A stretch of DNA of 64,000 bases from Oscillospiraceae bacterium (GCA_902774015.1 CACYHB010000020.1:1-64000), one strand, 5' to 3'. Shown: positions 41,451 to 50,252, counted from the first letter of the stretch. Made by a program: numbers and translations. The notes: generated from the sequence alone by a model not told the origin.

Positions 41451-41543
41451 ATGGCTCAGACGCTTTGTAACTGCATGAAGTGTTGTGACGTGCGCTGTGA
41501 GATGCGCATACGATTTGTTGTACCCATTTGTGTTCTCCCGTGA
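41451..41543 (+). CDS. Cysteine-rich leader peptide of cysK-cysE
   Basis: This 30-residue open frame begins with MAQTLCNCMKCCDVRC and ends VVPICVLP. Six of 30 residues are Cys (6, 8, 11, 12, 16, 27), with two adjacent TGT codons at 41481-41486. AGGGAG lies ten bases before the ATG. It sits between a strong promoter and an intrinsic terminator directly upstream of the cysteine biosynthesis genes. The last codons form the 5' arm of a predicted antiterminator. Together this is the layout of a ribosome-stalling attenuator sensing charged tRNA-Cys. The peptide itself probably has no other role. Confidence 0.75.
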   Translation: MAQTLCNCMKCCDVRCEMRIRFVVPICVLP

Positions 41544-41594
41544 CGTGGTTTTCGCTGCCGGGGAGTCCGATGGGCTCCCCGGCTTTTGTTTTTT
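41523..41594 (+). promoter_or_regulatory. Attenuator: terminator with competing antiterminator
   Basis: The terminator stem GCCGGGGAG (41557-41565) pairs with CTCCCCGGC (41575-41583) and is followed by TTTTGTTTTTT (41584-41594). A competing structure pairs CCCAT (41523-41527) with ATGGG (41570-41574) and, nested inside, CTCCC (41535-41539) with GGGAG (41561-41565). This takes the 5' arm and loop of the terminator. Both 5' arms lie in the last seven leader codons. Stalling at Cys11-12 leaves them free, favouring readthrough; reaching the stop codon masks them, favouring termination. Confidence 0.75.
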
Positions 41595-41630
41595 CACGTA
41601 CAGAATCCTGAAAACAAGGAGGCCTCTGCC

Positions 41631-41684
41631 ATGTTTGCTCCGGGCGGGCGATGTCGCTGCCGACAGAACAGCGTACCTTATTAA
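41631..41684 (+). CDS. Second short leader ORF before cysK
   Basis: A 17-residue frame ([17 protein letters not shown]) starts at ATG 41631, eight bases after a strong AAGGAGG (41616-41622), and stops 32 bases before cysK. It contains a Cys-x-Cys pair. It lies after the attenuator terminator, so it is translated only on readthrough transcripts; it might tune cysK translation or be fortuitous. Confidence 0.45.
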   Translation: MFAPGGRCRCRQNSVPY

Positions 41685-41716
41685 ACTGCTATGAAATCTG
41701 TCAGGAGGAACGAAAA

Positions 41717-42649
41717 ATGTCTCATATCTACACATCCGCGGACCAGCTCATCGGGAAGACCCCGCTGCTGGAGCTGACGCATCTGGAAAAGGAAGAGGGC
41801 CTGCAGGCCAGGCTCCTCGTAAAGCTCGAATATCTGAACCCCGCCGGTTCCGTGAAGGACCGTGTCGCCAAAGCCATGATCGACGACGCGGAGGAAAAAG
41901 GACTGCTGCAGCCGGACTCCGTGATCATCGAACCCACCTCCGGCAACACCGGCATCGGGCTTGCCTCCGTGGCCGCCGCCCGCGGCTACCGGATCATCAT
42001 CGTCATGCCCGAGACCATGAGCCTGGAGCGGCGCCAGCTGATGAAGGCCTACGGCGCCGAGTTGGTGCTCACCGAGGGAGCCAAGGGCATGAAGGGCGCC
42101 ATCGCCAAGGCCGAGGAGCTGGCGGGCGAGATCCCCCACTCCTTCATCCCCGGCCAGTTTGTCAACCCTGCGAATCCCGCCGTCCACCGCGCGGCCACCG
42201 GCCCGGAGATCTGGGCCGACACCGACGGCGAAGTGGACGTTTTCGTGGCGGGCGTCGGCACGGGCGGCACGATCACCGGCGTGGGCGAATACCTGAAAGC
42301 GCAGAATCCCGCCGTAAAGGTCGTCGCGGTGGAACCCGCGGGTTCGCCGGTCCTCTCCAGAGGGACCGCCGGCGCCCACAAGATCCAGGGCATCGGCGCG
42401 GGCTTTGTGCCCGCGGTGCTGAATACCGCCGTGTACGATGAGATCATCGCCGTGGAGAACGAGGACGCATTCGCCGCCGGAAGGAGGCTCGGCCGGAGCG
42501 AGGGCGTGCTGGTCGGCATCTCCTCCGGCGCCGCCCTCTGGGCAGCGATCGAGCTTGCGAAACGGCCGGAGAACAAGGGCAAGACCATCGTCGCGCTGCT
42601 GCCGGACACCGGGGACCGCTATCTGTCCACCGCACTCTTTGCCGACTGA
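41717..42649 (+). CDS. cysK: Cysteine synthase (O-acetylserine sulfhydrylase)
   Basis: The 310-residue PLP enzyme makes cysteine from O-acetylserine and sulfide. The PLP lysine is in [11 protein letters not shown]; the substrate loop [11 protein letters not shown] and the glycine-rich phosphate-binding [10 protein letters not shown] are complete. AGGAGG precedes the ATG at 41717. cysE begins one base after its stop codon, so both steps of cysteine synthesis are made together behind the Cys leader. Confidence 0.97.
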   Translation: MSHIYTSADQLIGKTPLLELTHLEKEEGLQARLLVKLEYLNPAGSVKDRVAKAMIDDAEEKGLLQPDSVIIEPTSGNTGIGLASVAAARGYRIIIVMPETMSLERRQLMKAYGAELVLTEGAKGMKGAIAKAEELAGEIPHSFIPGQFVNPANPAVHRAATGPEIWADTDGEVDVFVAGVGTGGTITGVGEYLKAQNPAVKVVAVEPAGSPVLSRGTAGAHKIQGIGAGFVPAVLNTAVYDEIIAVENEDAFAAGRRLGRSEGVLVGISSGAALWAAIELAKRPENKGKTIVALLPDTGDRYLSTALFAD

Positions 42650-42650
42650 T

Positions 42651-43529
42651 ATGGAAAAGACGATCCTGGAGCTTGTTCGTGCCGCCGCCCGCGCGCTGGA
42701 AGATCGGGAGGCCGCGGGCGACACGCCCGCCCCCGATTACCGGGGCCTGCGCCGGCAGGCGGAACGCTTTACCGACGGGATGATCGACGTGCTGTTTCCC
42801 CGCTTCGCCCCTCTGCCCGTGTCCCGGGAGGAGGGGCTGGAGGAGGCGGCGGAGCTGCTGGAGGCCATGCTGGCGCGCATCCCCGGCGCGCCGCGGGCGG
42901 AGGACCTGATCCCCGCCCTGCTGGAGAGCCTGCCGGAGGTACGGCGGCAGCTGGAGAGCGATCTGCTGGCGGCTTATCAGGGGGACCCCGCCGCCAAAAG
43001 CGTCGACGAGGTCATCCTCTGCTACCCGGCCTATACGGCCATCAGCACCTACCGCCTGGCCCACGTACTCTATGCGCAGGGCGTGCCGCTGCTGCCCCGG
43101 ATGATGACGGAGTATGCCCACCGCCTGACCGGGATCGACATTCACCCCGGCGCGGCCATCGGCGATTCCTTCTTTATCGACCACGGCACCGGCGTCGTGA
43201 TCGGCGAGACAACGACCATCGGCCGCGGCGTCAAGCTCTACCAGCACGTGACCCTGGGGGCCAAGAGCTTCCGGGTCGGCGAGGACGGCAGCCTGGTCAA
43301 GGGGATCAAGCGGCACCCGGACATCGGGGACCGGGTGGTCATCTATTCGGGCGCCACGATCCTGGGCGGCGAGACGCAGATCGGCAATGACTGCGTCATC
43401 GGCGGAAGCGTCTGGCTGACCCACTCCGTCCCCGCGGGGAAGATGGTCCTGGCCAGAACGGCCGTTATGGATTCGACGCTGACCCGGGACGTCATGCAGC
43501 ATACGTTCCTGGACTGCTCCATGCTGTAA
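42651..43529 (+). CDS. cysE: Serine O-acetyltransferase
   Basis: The 292-residue enzyme makes O-acetylserine from serine and acetyl-CoA. It has a long N-terminal helical region (about 1-130) and a C-terminal left-handed beta-helix of hexapeptide repeats (GIDIHPGAAIGDSFFIDHGT in part, with the catalytic His). The C-terminal IGGSVWLTHSVPAG block is typical of the long EpsC/plant-type SAT. It starts one base after the cysK stop codon. Confidence 0.94.
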   Translation: MEKTILELVRAAARALEDREAAGDTPAPDYRGLRRQAERFTDGMIDVLFPRFAPLPVSREEGLEEAAELLEAMLARIPGAPRAEDLIPALLESLPEVRRQLESDLLAAYQGDPAAKSVDEVILCYPAYTAISTYRLAHVLYAQGVPLLPRMMTEYAHRLTGIDIHPGAAIGDSFFIDHGTGVVIGETTTIGRGVKLYQHVTLGAKSFRVGEDGSLVKGIKRHPDIGDRVVIYSGATILGGETQIGNDCVIGGSVWLTHSVPAGKMVLARTAVMDSTLTRDVMQHTFLDCSML

Positions 43530-43550
43530 TATCACAGGGAGGATCGGAAA

Positions 43551-44486
43551 ATGAGAGGGATCGTCACCGCGCTCGCGGTACCGGCGGCGCTCTGGATAGC
43601 CGCCGGGGCGGCCATCGCCTACGTCGGCTCGAACCGGCACGGGGATCCGGACCGGCTCCTGGGCCAGGGAGAGGCGGACAGCGCGCTTTCGCGGAAGATC
43701 AGGGAACTGCGGCGGGCTGTCCCGGAGCGGATCTCGGAGGAGTATGAGATCCGGAATCGGGAGGGCCTGCGGCTCCACGGCTATCTGATCCGGGCGAAGC
43801 GCCCCTCCCGGGTCTTCGTGTTCTTCAGCCACGGCTACCGCTCGCCGGACGGGGCGATGGAGTTCGGCGGCGTGCTGCCCATGTGGGAGGGGCACGACTA
43901 TAATTTCTTCCTGGTGGACCATCGGGCCCAGGGAAGGAGCGAGGGCAGCCACATCAGCTTCGGCCAGCATGAGGCCGAAGACAACATGGAGTGGCTTGGC
44001 TTTCTGCTGCGCACGTTCGGCGAGGATATCCGGATCCTTCTGCACGGCGAGTCCATGGGCGCGGCGACGGTGCTGATGATGAGCGGGATGGCACTTCCGC
44101 CCCAGGTGAAGGGCATCATCGCCGACTCCTCCTACACCAGCTATTTTGAAGAGAGCCTGCACGCGCTGCGCTTTCCGTTCCGGCGCGCGGTGCTGGAGAG
44201 CGCGAACCTCTGGCTGCGGCTCTTCCACGGCATAGACATGAAAAAAGCCGCCCCCCTGGAGGCGGTGAAGCGGGCGGAAAAGCCCATCCTCTTTACCCAC
44301 GGAGGACGGGATCCCCTGGTGCCGCCGGAAATGGGGCGGGCGCTGTACGCCGCCTGCCGCACGGAGAAGCGGATGGTGGTTTTCCCGGACGCGGCCCATA
44401 CCACGGCCGTCGTGGAGCATCCGCGGGAATATGCGGCGGCGGTGGACGATTTCCTCCGCTCCTGCCTGGACGGGCAGGAGGGCTGA
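43551..44486 (+). CDS. Alpha/beta hydrolase with N-terminal membrane helix
   Basis: The 311-residue protein has a signal-anchor helix (about 4-24) and an alpha/beta-hydrolase fold. The nucleophile elbow is HGESMGAAT, the oxyanion region FFSHGYRSPDG, and the Asp and His candidates are THGGRDPLVPP and DAAHTTAVV. This type is common in Clostridia next to unrelated genes; its substrate is unknown. It follows cysE by 21 bp with its own GGGAGGAT site and may be carried on the cysK-cysE transcript. Confidence 0.85.
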   Translation: MRGIVTALAVPAALWIAAGAAIAYVGSNRHGDPDRLLGQGEADSALSRKIRELRRAVPERISEEYEIRNREGLRLHGYLIRAKRPSRVFVFFSHGYRSPDGAMEFGGVLPMWEGHDYNFFLVDHRAQGRSEGSHISFGQHEAEDNMEWLGFLLRTFGEDIRILLHGESMGAATVLMMSGMALPPQVKGIIADSSYTSYFEESLHALRFPFRRAVLESANLWLRLFHGIDMKKAAPLEAVKRAEKPILFTHGGRDPLVPPEMGRALYAACRTEKRMVVFPDAAHTTAVVEHPREYAAAVDDFLRSCLDGQEG

Positions 44487-44520
44487 GAGCGCCTGTGCGC
44501 GAGAGGGATCTCCGAATACG

Positions 44521-44556
44521 AAAAAGCCTTGAAATCGAAAGATTTCAAGGCTTTTT
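44521..44556. terminator. Convergent bidirectional terminator
   Basis: AAAAAGCCTTGAAATC pairs perfectly with GATTTCAAGGCTTTTT around a GAAA loop. It overlaps the last codons of the histidine kinase gene. Confidence 0.92.
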
Positions 44557-45843
44557 CAGCATGAAATTCACGTTGAAGACCCGGTTTTCGGCGGAGATCA
44601 GCATTTCTCCGCCGTATTTTTTCAGCGACAGGCTCACGCTCTTCATGCCGAAACCGTGGTTTTCCGCGTCGCTCTTGGTGGTTTTCGGAAACTCACCCTG
44701 GAAGCGCAGGTCGTTTTCATAGGTGTTGAACATATGGAAGTATAAAAGCTGCCCCACGGGGTTCATCTTCAGCGAGAGGATGCGGTTTTCCGGATCGCGG
44801 ACAGCCGCGGCGGCCGTGATGGCGTTATCCAGCAGGTTTCCGAAGATGGCGTAGAGGTCGATGGTGTCGAGAAAGGCCAGCTCTCGGCCGTCCACCAGGC
44901 AGGAGAAGCGGATCCCGGCTTCACGGCAGCGTACGGCGGCGTCCGTTAGGATCACGTCCAGCGTTCCGTTGCCGGAGTTTACGTACTGCTCGTATTCACT
45001 CAGCTCGCGGCGGATCTCCTCCATGGCGCTGCGGTCATACAGGGCGCCGGCCTCCATACGGCTCAGCTGCTTTTTCAGATCGTGCGCCCGGACATTCACC
45101 CGGTCTATGAGTTCCTTCTGCAGCTCATAGCGCTCCTTCTGCAGCAGATTGCTCTGCCGGATTCTCTCGATCTCCAGTCGGGCGACCTTGTTATGCTGTA
45201 CGCTGATGAGCATAAAGTAGGCGGCAAAGACGATCAGGACGGAATAGATGCGAAAATACAGAAGGTTCTGCGGCTCCTGCGGCAGGGAGGTGATCAGCAG
45301 GTTCATCACCGTCAGCGGGATGGGCAGCAGCAGGCCCGCCAGCAGGATCGAGGTATAGCCCTGCAGGGAGATCAGGTTGTGAAAGATCCTGCCCAGCACC
45401 AGGCGCATGGTCAGATAGGCGATGAAATAGATGAAAAAAACAGCGAAGGTGACGGCGGGGGCGCTGTGGTTTACGGGATGGCCGGCCATCTCCAGCAGAG
45501 TGAAAACAATGGAGGACAGGGAATAGAGCAAGTGCTGCCAGAGCTGACCGATGGCCGTCACGTAGGCGGCCTCGTAGATACTCCCCTCGCAGCAGACGAC
45601 CAGGGACAGCCCGATGCCCAGATAGACGGCGTAGTAGTAGAGCGCCCTGCCGGACAGGGCGCCCGGTCCGCTCTCGGGGATGAGCAGGACCGTCAGGATC
45701 AGCAGCAGAAGGCCCAGCCCCGAGCAGCCAAGCCGCAGCCATGCCCTGTCCCTCCGGAGCGGGAGCAGATTCACGCTCAGCACCGCAAACAGCATGGCAA
45801 AGGCCGGGGCGCAGCGGGAAATGACAGTCAGAAAGGCGCTCAT
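44545..45843 (-). CDS. GHKL-type sensor histidine kinase (AgrC-like)
   Basis: The 432-residue kinase has six or seven membrane helices (about 5-220), a coiled-coil with the phospho-acceptor region RAHDLKKQLS, and an ATPase domain of the GHKL type (N-box NLLDNAITAA, G-box HGFGMKSVSLSLKKYGG). This is the AgrC/ComD/VirS architecture, often sensing peptides, but no AgrB/AgrD genes are present. Its start overlaps the response regulator stop (ATGA), so the two are coupled. Confidence 0.92.
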   Translation of the reverse strand: MSAFLTVISRCAPAFAMLFAVLSVNLLPLRRDRAWLRLGCSGLGLLLLILTVLLIPESGPGALSGRALYYYAVYLGIGLSLVVCCEGSIYEAAYVTAIGQLWQHLLYSLSSIVFTLLEMAGHPVNHSAPAVTFAVFFIYFIAYLTMRLVLGRIFHNLISLQGYTSILLAGLLLPIPLTVMNLLITSLPQEPQNLLYFRIYSVLIVFAAYFMLISVQHNKVARLEIERIRQSNLLQKERYELQKELIDRVNVRAHDLKKQLSRMEAGALYDRSAMEEIRRELSEYEQYVNSGNGTLDVILTDAAVRCREAGIRFSCLVDGRELAFLDTIDLYAIFGNLLDNAITAAAAVRDPENRILSLKMNPVGQLLYFHMFNTYENDLRFQGEFPKTTKSDAENHGFGMKSVSLSLKKYGGEMLISAENRVFNVNFMLKKP

Positions 45844-46547
45844 ACCTGCCCTCCGTTATACAGCAGCAAGGCGTTCACAAGCTCTTTGCGGCGCCGGCGG
45901 CTGAGGGGGATCGCGTCTGCTCCGATATAGATCATCGAGCTGTCGATCCCCGTCACATATTTCAGGTTGACCAGAGAAAAGCGGGCGCACTGGAGAAAAT
46001 GATAGGGCGCCAGCTCCTCCGCCACGGCGGCGATGGCTCCGGAGGCGCGGAAATCCCCTTCTGTGGTGTGATAGATCAGCGAGTGCCCGTAGACCTCCAC
46101 GTAGCGGATGCTGTCGGTGTTCAGCCAGCGATAGTCCCCGTCCGCGCAGATCCGGACGCGGCAGGATCGGCGGGAGGCGACGTGGTTGAGGGCTTTCTGC
46201 AGCTTCTTCTCCAGCACCGCGTATTCCACCGGCTTGAGGAGATAGTCCATGGCTTCCACCGAATAGCCCTCCACGGCGTACTGGGCGATGCGGGAGACGA
46301 AGAGGAGCGTCGTGTCTCCGTCCCGCCGCCGGATGCTGCGGGCCACGTCGATGCCGTTGGACCAGCGCATCTCCACATCGAGAAAGATCAGGTCAAACGT
46401 GCCGTCGTAGCGGAAGAGCAGATCCTCCCCGTCAGAGAAGGTGAACAGACGGTATTCTTCGCCGCGGTTTTCAAAAAAGCGAGCAATATAGCCTTGCAGG
46501 AGTTTGAGATCTTCCGCATCGTCATCCACGATGGCAAGCCGTATCAT
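45840..46547 (-). CDS. LytTR-family response regulator
   Basis: The 235-residue regulator has a receiver domain (residues 1-120; acidic DDD at 8-10, phospho-acceptor D57 in IFLDVEM, conserved Lys in LLKPVEY) and a LytTR DNA-binding domain (about 135-235, with YVEVYGHSLIYHT and FLQCARFSLVNLKYV). LytTR proteins bind paired 9-bp direct repeats; such repeats lie 95-125 bp upstream of this gene, close to the divergent GH3 promoter. The ATG at 46547 was chosen because the receiver begins there. A minus-strand TATACT at 46594-46599 is a candidate -10. Confidence 0.93.
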   Translation of the reverse strand: MIRLAIVDDDAEDLKLLQGYIARFFENRGEEYRLFTFSDGEDLLFRYDGTFDLIFLDVEMRWSNGIDVARSIRRRDGDTTLLFVSRIAQYAVEGYSVEAMDYLLKPVEYAVLEKKLQKALNHVASRRSCRVRICADGDYRWLNTDSIRYVEVYGHSLIYHTTEGDFRASGAIAAVAEELAPYHFLQCARFSLVNLKYVTGIDSSMIYIGADAIPLSRRRRKELVNALLLYNGGQV

Positions 46548-46640
46548 AATCAAAATCCCCCGGTATTTGAAGGAATGAATCCCGGATAAGACGAGTATAA
46601 CACAGTTTGGGAAAAAAGAATATCCCAAGCCGAAGATTTG

Positions 46641-46708
46641 ACCGTTCGCGTGAGAAAAACGGCCGTTCGCGCGCTTCGGCTTTTTTCCTTGGTGAATACT
46701 GCTAAAAT
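46641..46708 (+). promoter_or_regulatory. LytTR-type direct repeats and GH3 promoter
   Basis: CCGTTCGCG occurs twice (46642-46650 and 46663-46671), start to start 21 bp apart, the spacing known for LytTR dimers; ACCGTTCG fits the family consensus in all but the last position. An extended -10 (TGC TAAAAT, 46703-46708) follows, placing the repeats at about -45 to -75 of the GH3 gene. Confidence 0.65.
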
Positions 46709-46761
46709 TGCGGCAGAAAACCCTGCAAAATTCCTGATACATTCTACAGAGGAGGGTAAAC

Positions 46762-49700
46762 ATGGCTAAAAAGGGTTTATGGCGTGGTCTCGCGACGATC
46801 ATGGCATCTCTGATGATGTTCTCCTTTGCCGCGCAGGCCACCACCAACAGCTGGGCAAACAAAGTCAACAGCATGCTCGGCACCAGCAACTATGAAATCG
46901 TCGTCGAGGATACCGACGACAACGACACCGGCACCTATTTCGCTTCCGACTATGCGTCCCTGAAGGACATGGTCGCAGCGCAGACCGAGTTCGGCGCGGA
47001 AGTCGCCTCCGAGGGCGTCGTCCTGCTGAAGAACAACGGCGCGCTTCCCCTGAACAAGGGAAGCGAAAGCGTCACCCTCTGGGGTATGCACACAGATAAC
47101 CCCATTCTGGGCGGCATGATGGGCTCCACGGCCTTCGTCAACTGGGACGCCGGCCAGCCCATGTACGGCCTGAAGGAGGCGCTGCCTGCCCGCGGCTTCA
47201 CCGTGAACCAGGACTTCGTCAAGCTGTACGCGGATCCTTCCATGGACCCCTACCGTATGGTGGCCCTGTTCTTCGGCATGCCGATCCCGGGTCACATCCT
47301 GACCCCGGTGTTCACCACGATGAACGAGAACTTCTCCACCTACAACGTGGGTGAGGCTCCCGCCTCCGTTTACTCCGACGAGCTTCTTGCCAGCGCGGAC
47401 GGGACGGCCGCCCTCGTTCTCATCACCCGCGACAGTTCCGAGGCTGCGGACTACCATCCCGACATGGTCTCCGCCGTCGATACCGACAGCTTTGACCGTC
47501 CTCTGGGCCTGTCCCGGAACGAGCGCGACATGATCGCGCTCGCCAAGGAGCACAGCAGCAAGGTCATCGTCCTCATCAACAGCTCCAGCGCCATGGAGAT
47601 CGAAGAACTCAAGCAGGATGCCGACGTGGACGCCGTCCTCTGGATCGGCGATCCCGGCGTGAACGGCTGCCTCGGCATCGCCGACGTGCTGGCCGGCGAC
47701 GTGACTCCCTCCGGCAAGCTGACCGACACCTACGCCGTCAGCTCCGTCTCTTCCCCCGCCATGGTGAACTTCGGCGTTTACCTCTACACCAAGAACTCCT
47801 ACAACGACAGCAGCATCTCCTACGATGACTGCGGCGACGCCTATCTGGTGGAGTCCGAGGGCATCTACCAGGGCTACAAGTACTACGAGACCCGTTACGA
47901 GGACGCCGTCCTCGGCCAGGGCAAGGCTGACGACGCCGCCGGCTCCCTCTCCGGCAGCTGGAACTACGCCGCCGAGGTTTCCTATCCCTTCGGCTACGGC
48001 CTGTCCTACACTACCTTTGAGCAGGAGCTTGAGAGCGTGGACTTCAACATCGGCGGCGAGAGCAAGGCCGTTGTGAAGGTCACCAACACCGGTGACGTTG
48101 CCGGCAAGGACGTGGTCGAGCTCTACGTGCAGGCTCCCTACACCGCAGGCGGCCTGGAGAAAGCCGCCCTGCAGCTCATCGGCTTCGGCAAGACTCAGGT
48201 CCTGGAGCCCGGCGCTTCCGAGACCGTGACCGTGAACTTTGACGCCCGCTACGCCGCGAGCTATGACGAGACCGCCGTCAAGGCCGACGGCACCGAAGGC
48301 GCCTGGGTCCTGGATGCCGGCGACTACTACTTCGCCATCGGCAACGGCGCCCACGAGGCCATCAACAACATCCTGTCCGCCAAGGGCGCCGACGCGGAGA
48401 GCCTGGCCGTCATCAACGAGGGCGAGAGCTTTGACGCCGCCCGCGCCAAATCCGTCACTGTCGGCAGCCGCGACATCGAGACCTATTCCGAGAACGTGCA
48501 GAACGCTCTGCAGGATATGGACATCAACAAGATCATCCCCGGCACCGTCGAGTACTTTACGCGTTCCGACTGGTCCAAGGGCTGGACCCCCGTCACTGAG
48601 ATCGAGCCCACCGCCGAGATGCGCATCGACCTGTCCAACACCCGCAACGCCCTCACCGAAAACGGCGACGGCCTGCAGTGGGGCGTTGACAGCGGTCTGT
48701 CCCTCGTGAACTTCATCGAGACCGACGAGGCCGGCCGCTACGTGGGCGTCGTGGATTACGACGATCCTCTGTGGCAGCAGCTGGTCGAGCAGGTCAGCCT
48801 GGACGAGGCCATCAACTACATCGAAAACGCCGGCAACGGCATCAATAAGATCGACTCCGTCGGCGTACAGCCGCACGGCATTCAGGACGGCCCCACGGGC
48901 TTTGCCAATGACCAGGTCGCCGCATACTACATCAAGTGGGTCGGCGGCAACGCCAAGGAAGCCACCTTCGTCTCCGAGAACGACGAGTGCGCCGGCTACA
49001 CCATGAACGTCTTCCCGACCGAGCCCGTCGTCGGCGCCTCCTTCAACCAGGAGCTGGTCCGCCGCGAGGGCAGAATGTACGGCGAGGAGAGCCTCTGGGC
49101 CAACATCCCCGGCACCCTGGCCCCCGGCGTGAACCTGCACCGCGTCCCCTACTGCGCCCGCAACCATGAGTACTACTCCGAGGATCCCATGGTCACGAAC
49201 CTGATGGCCACCGCGTTCTGCCTCGGCGGCACCGAGAAGGGCCTCATGACCGAGCCCAAGCACCTGGCCTTCAACAACCAGGAGACCAACCGCTCCGGCG
49301 CCTCCACTTTCATGACCGAGCAGGCCGCCCGCGAGAACGAACTGCGCGGCTTTGAGGGCCCCCTGTCCTCCAACGCCGCCATGGGCGTTATGACCGCCTA
49401 CAACCGCGCCGGCGCCGTGTACGTCAGCGCCCACAAGGGGCTGCTTCAGCAGATCGTCCGCAACGAGTGGGGCTACAAGGGCTGGATCGTCACCGATATG
49501 GCCGCCGCCCCCAACTACATGAGCTGGCTTGACAGCATTACCGCCGGCACCTCCGGCATGCTGACCACCAACACCACCACCGCCTCCGGCAAGTTCGGCT
49601 CCATGGACGCCAGCAAGGCCAAGATCCTCAAGGACACCGCCTTCCAGCAGCAGATGCAGCTGGCCATGAAGTCCTACCTGTACTCCATCGCCCGCTCCAA

Positions 49701-49857
49701 CGCCATGAACGGCGTCACCGAGAACACCAGGGTCAATTACGTGCTGACCTGGTGGCAGAAGGCCATCATCGCCGCTGAGGTCGTGACCGGTGTTCTGGCC
49801 TGCGGCTTCGTGGTCCTCGACATTGCGGACTCGAAGAAAAAATCCAAGAAGGGGTGA
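46762..49857 (+). CDS. Domain-permuted GH3 glycosidase, membrane-anchored
   Basis: The 1031-residue protein starts with a signal or anchor helix (about 7-26). The GH3 parts are in permuted order: alpha/beta sandwich first (from about 78, SEGVVLLKNNGALPL), then a fibronectin-III-like domain (about 400-520, YPFGYGLSYTTFEQEL), and last the TIM-barrel domain (about 670-985) with the nucleophile D912 in GWIVTDM. A C-terminal membrane helix (about 1000-1022) ends in a KKKSKKG tail. Permuted GH3 enzymes are known from Ruminococcus and Butyrivibrio beta-glucosidases. It would face outward. A small membrane protein follows immediately. Confidence 0.9.
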   Translation: MAKKGLWRGLATIMASLMMFSFAAQATTNSWANKVNSMLGTSNYEIVVEDTDDNDTGTYFASDYASLKDMVAAQTEFGAEVASEGVVLLKNNGALPLNKGSESVTLWGMHTDNPILGGMMGSTAFVNWDAGQPMYGLKEALPARGFTVNQDFVKLYADPSMDPYRMVALFFGMPIPGHILTPVFTTMNENFSTYNVGEAPASVYSDELLASADGTAALVLITRDSSEAADYHPDMVSAVDTDSFDRPLGLSRNERDMIALAKEHSSKVIVLINSSSAMEIEELKQDADVDAVLWIGDPGVNGCLGIADVLAGDVTPSGKLTDTYAVSSVSSPAMVNFGVYLYTKNSYNDSSISYDDCGDAYLVESEGIYQGYKYYETRYEDAVLGQGKADDAAGSLSGSWNYAAEVSYPFGYGLSYTTFEQELESVDFNIGGESKAVVKVTNTGDVAGKDVVELYVQAPYTAGGLEKAALQLIGFGKTQVLEPGASETVTVNFDARYAASYDETAVKADGTEGAWVLDAGDYYFAIGNGAHEAINNILSAKGADAESLAVINEGESFDAARAKSVTVGSRDIETYSENVQNALQDMDINKIIPGTVEYFTRSDWSKGWTPVTEIEPTAEMRIDLSNTRNALTENGDGLQWGVDSGLSLVNFIETDEAGRYVGVVDYDDPLWQQLVEQVSLDEAINYIENAGNGINKIDSVGVQPHGIQDGPTGFANDQVAAYYIKWVGGNAKEATFVSENDECAGYTMNVFPTEPVVGASFNQELVRREGRMYGEESLWANIPGTLAPGVNLHRVPYCARNHEYYSEDPMVTNLMATAFCLGGTEKGLMTEPKHLAFNNQETNRSGASTFMTEQAARENELRGFEGPLSSNAAMGVMTAYNRAGAVYVSAHKGLLQQIVRNEWGYKGWIVTDMAAAPNYMSWLDSITAGTSGMLTTNTTTASGKFGSMDASKAKILKDTAFQQQMQLAMKSYLYSIARSNAMNGVTENTRVNYVLTWWQKAIIAAEVVTGVLACGFVVLDIADSKKKSKKG

Positions 49858-49862
49858 TCAAC

Positions 49863-50252
49863 GTGAAGAAAACAGTTTCCTTTACTCTTGCCGTTCTCGG
49901 TACGGCCGCCGCGATCGTCGCGCTGCTGCTCTACCTCAAGTCCGGCCAGACCATGAGCTACGTGATCGCCATGAACGCGATCGCCGTCGTCGCCGGCGTG
50001 GCCTATCTTGCCACCTACGGCAAGCTGGGCAGCCAGGCCTGGCACCCCTACCTGCTCTCTGCCGCCGCCGTCCTGGTACTGGGCGCCGTGGGCTACAGCC
50101 TCATCGTTGAGGTCGAAGCCCTGGGCTACCTCATCAGCGGCCTGCGTCAGTGGTCTGACGTGGCAGTCTGGGCCTACTTCGCCATCGCAGGCGTCGTTTC
50201 CTGGCTGCTGCTTCTGGCGGCTTCCTTCGTGAAGACCCCCGCCAGGGCCTGA
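49863..50252 (+). CDS. Small four-helix membrane protein
   Basis: The 129-residue protein has four predicted helices and little soluble sequence. It starts at GTG 49863 (AAGGGG nine bases upstream); another GTG at 49854 overlaps the GH3 stop codon. The tight spacing suggests coupled expression with GH3 and possibly a complex in the membrane. No family was recognised. Confidence 0.7.
   Translation: MKKTVSFTLAVLGTAAAIVALLLYLKSGQTMSYVIAMNAIAVVAGVAYLATYGKLGSQAWHPYLLSAAAVLVLGAVGYSLIVEVEALGYLISGLRQWSDVAVWAYFAIAGVVSWLLLLAASFVKTPARA

Noticed and set aside
41691..41716. ATG at 41691 as an upstream cysK start or a third leader
   Set aside because: It is out of frame with cysK, lacks a ribosome binding site and overlaps the true Shine-Dalgarno sequence.
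46777..49434. Long minus-strand open frame opposite the GH3 gene
   Set aside because: Antisense shadow of a clear GH3; no start signal or motifs.
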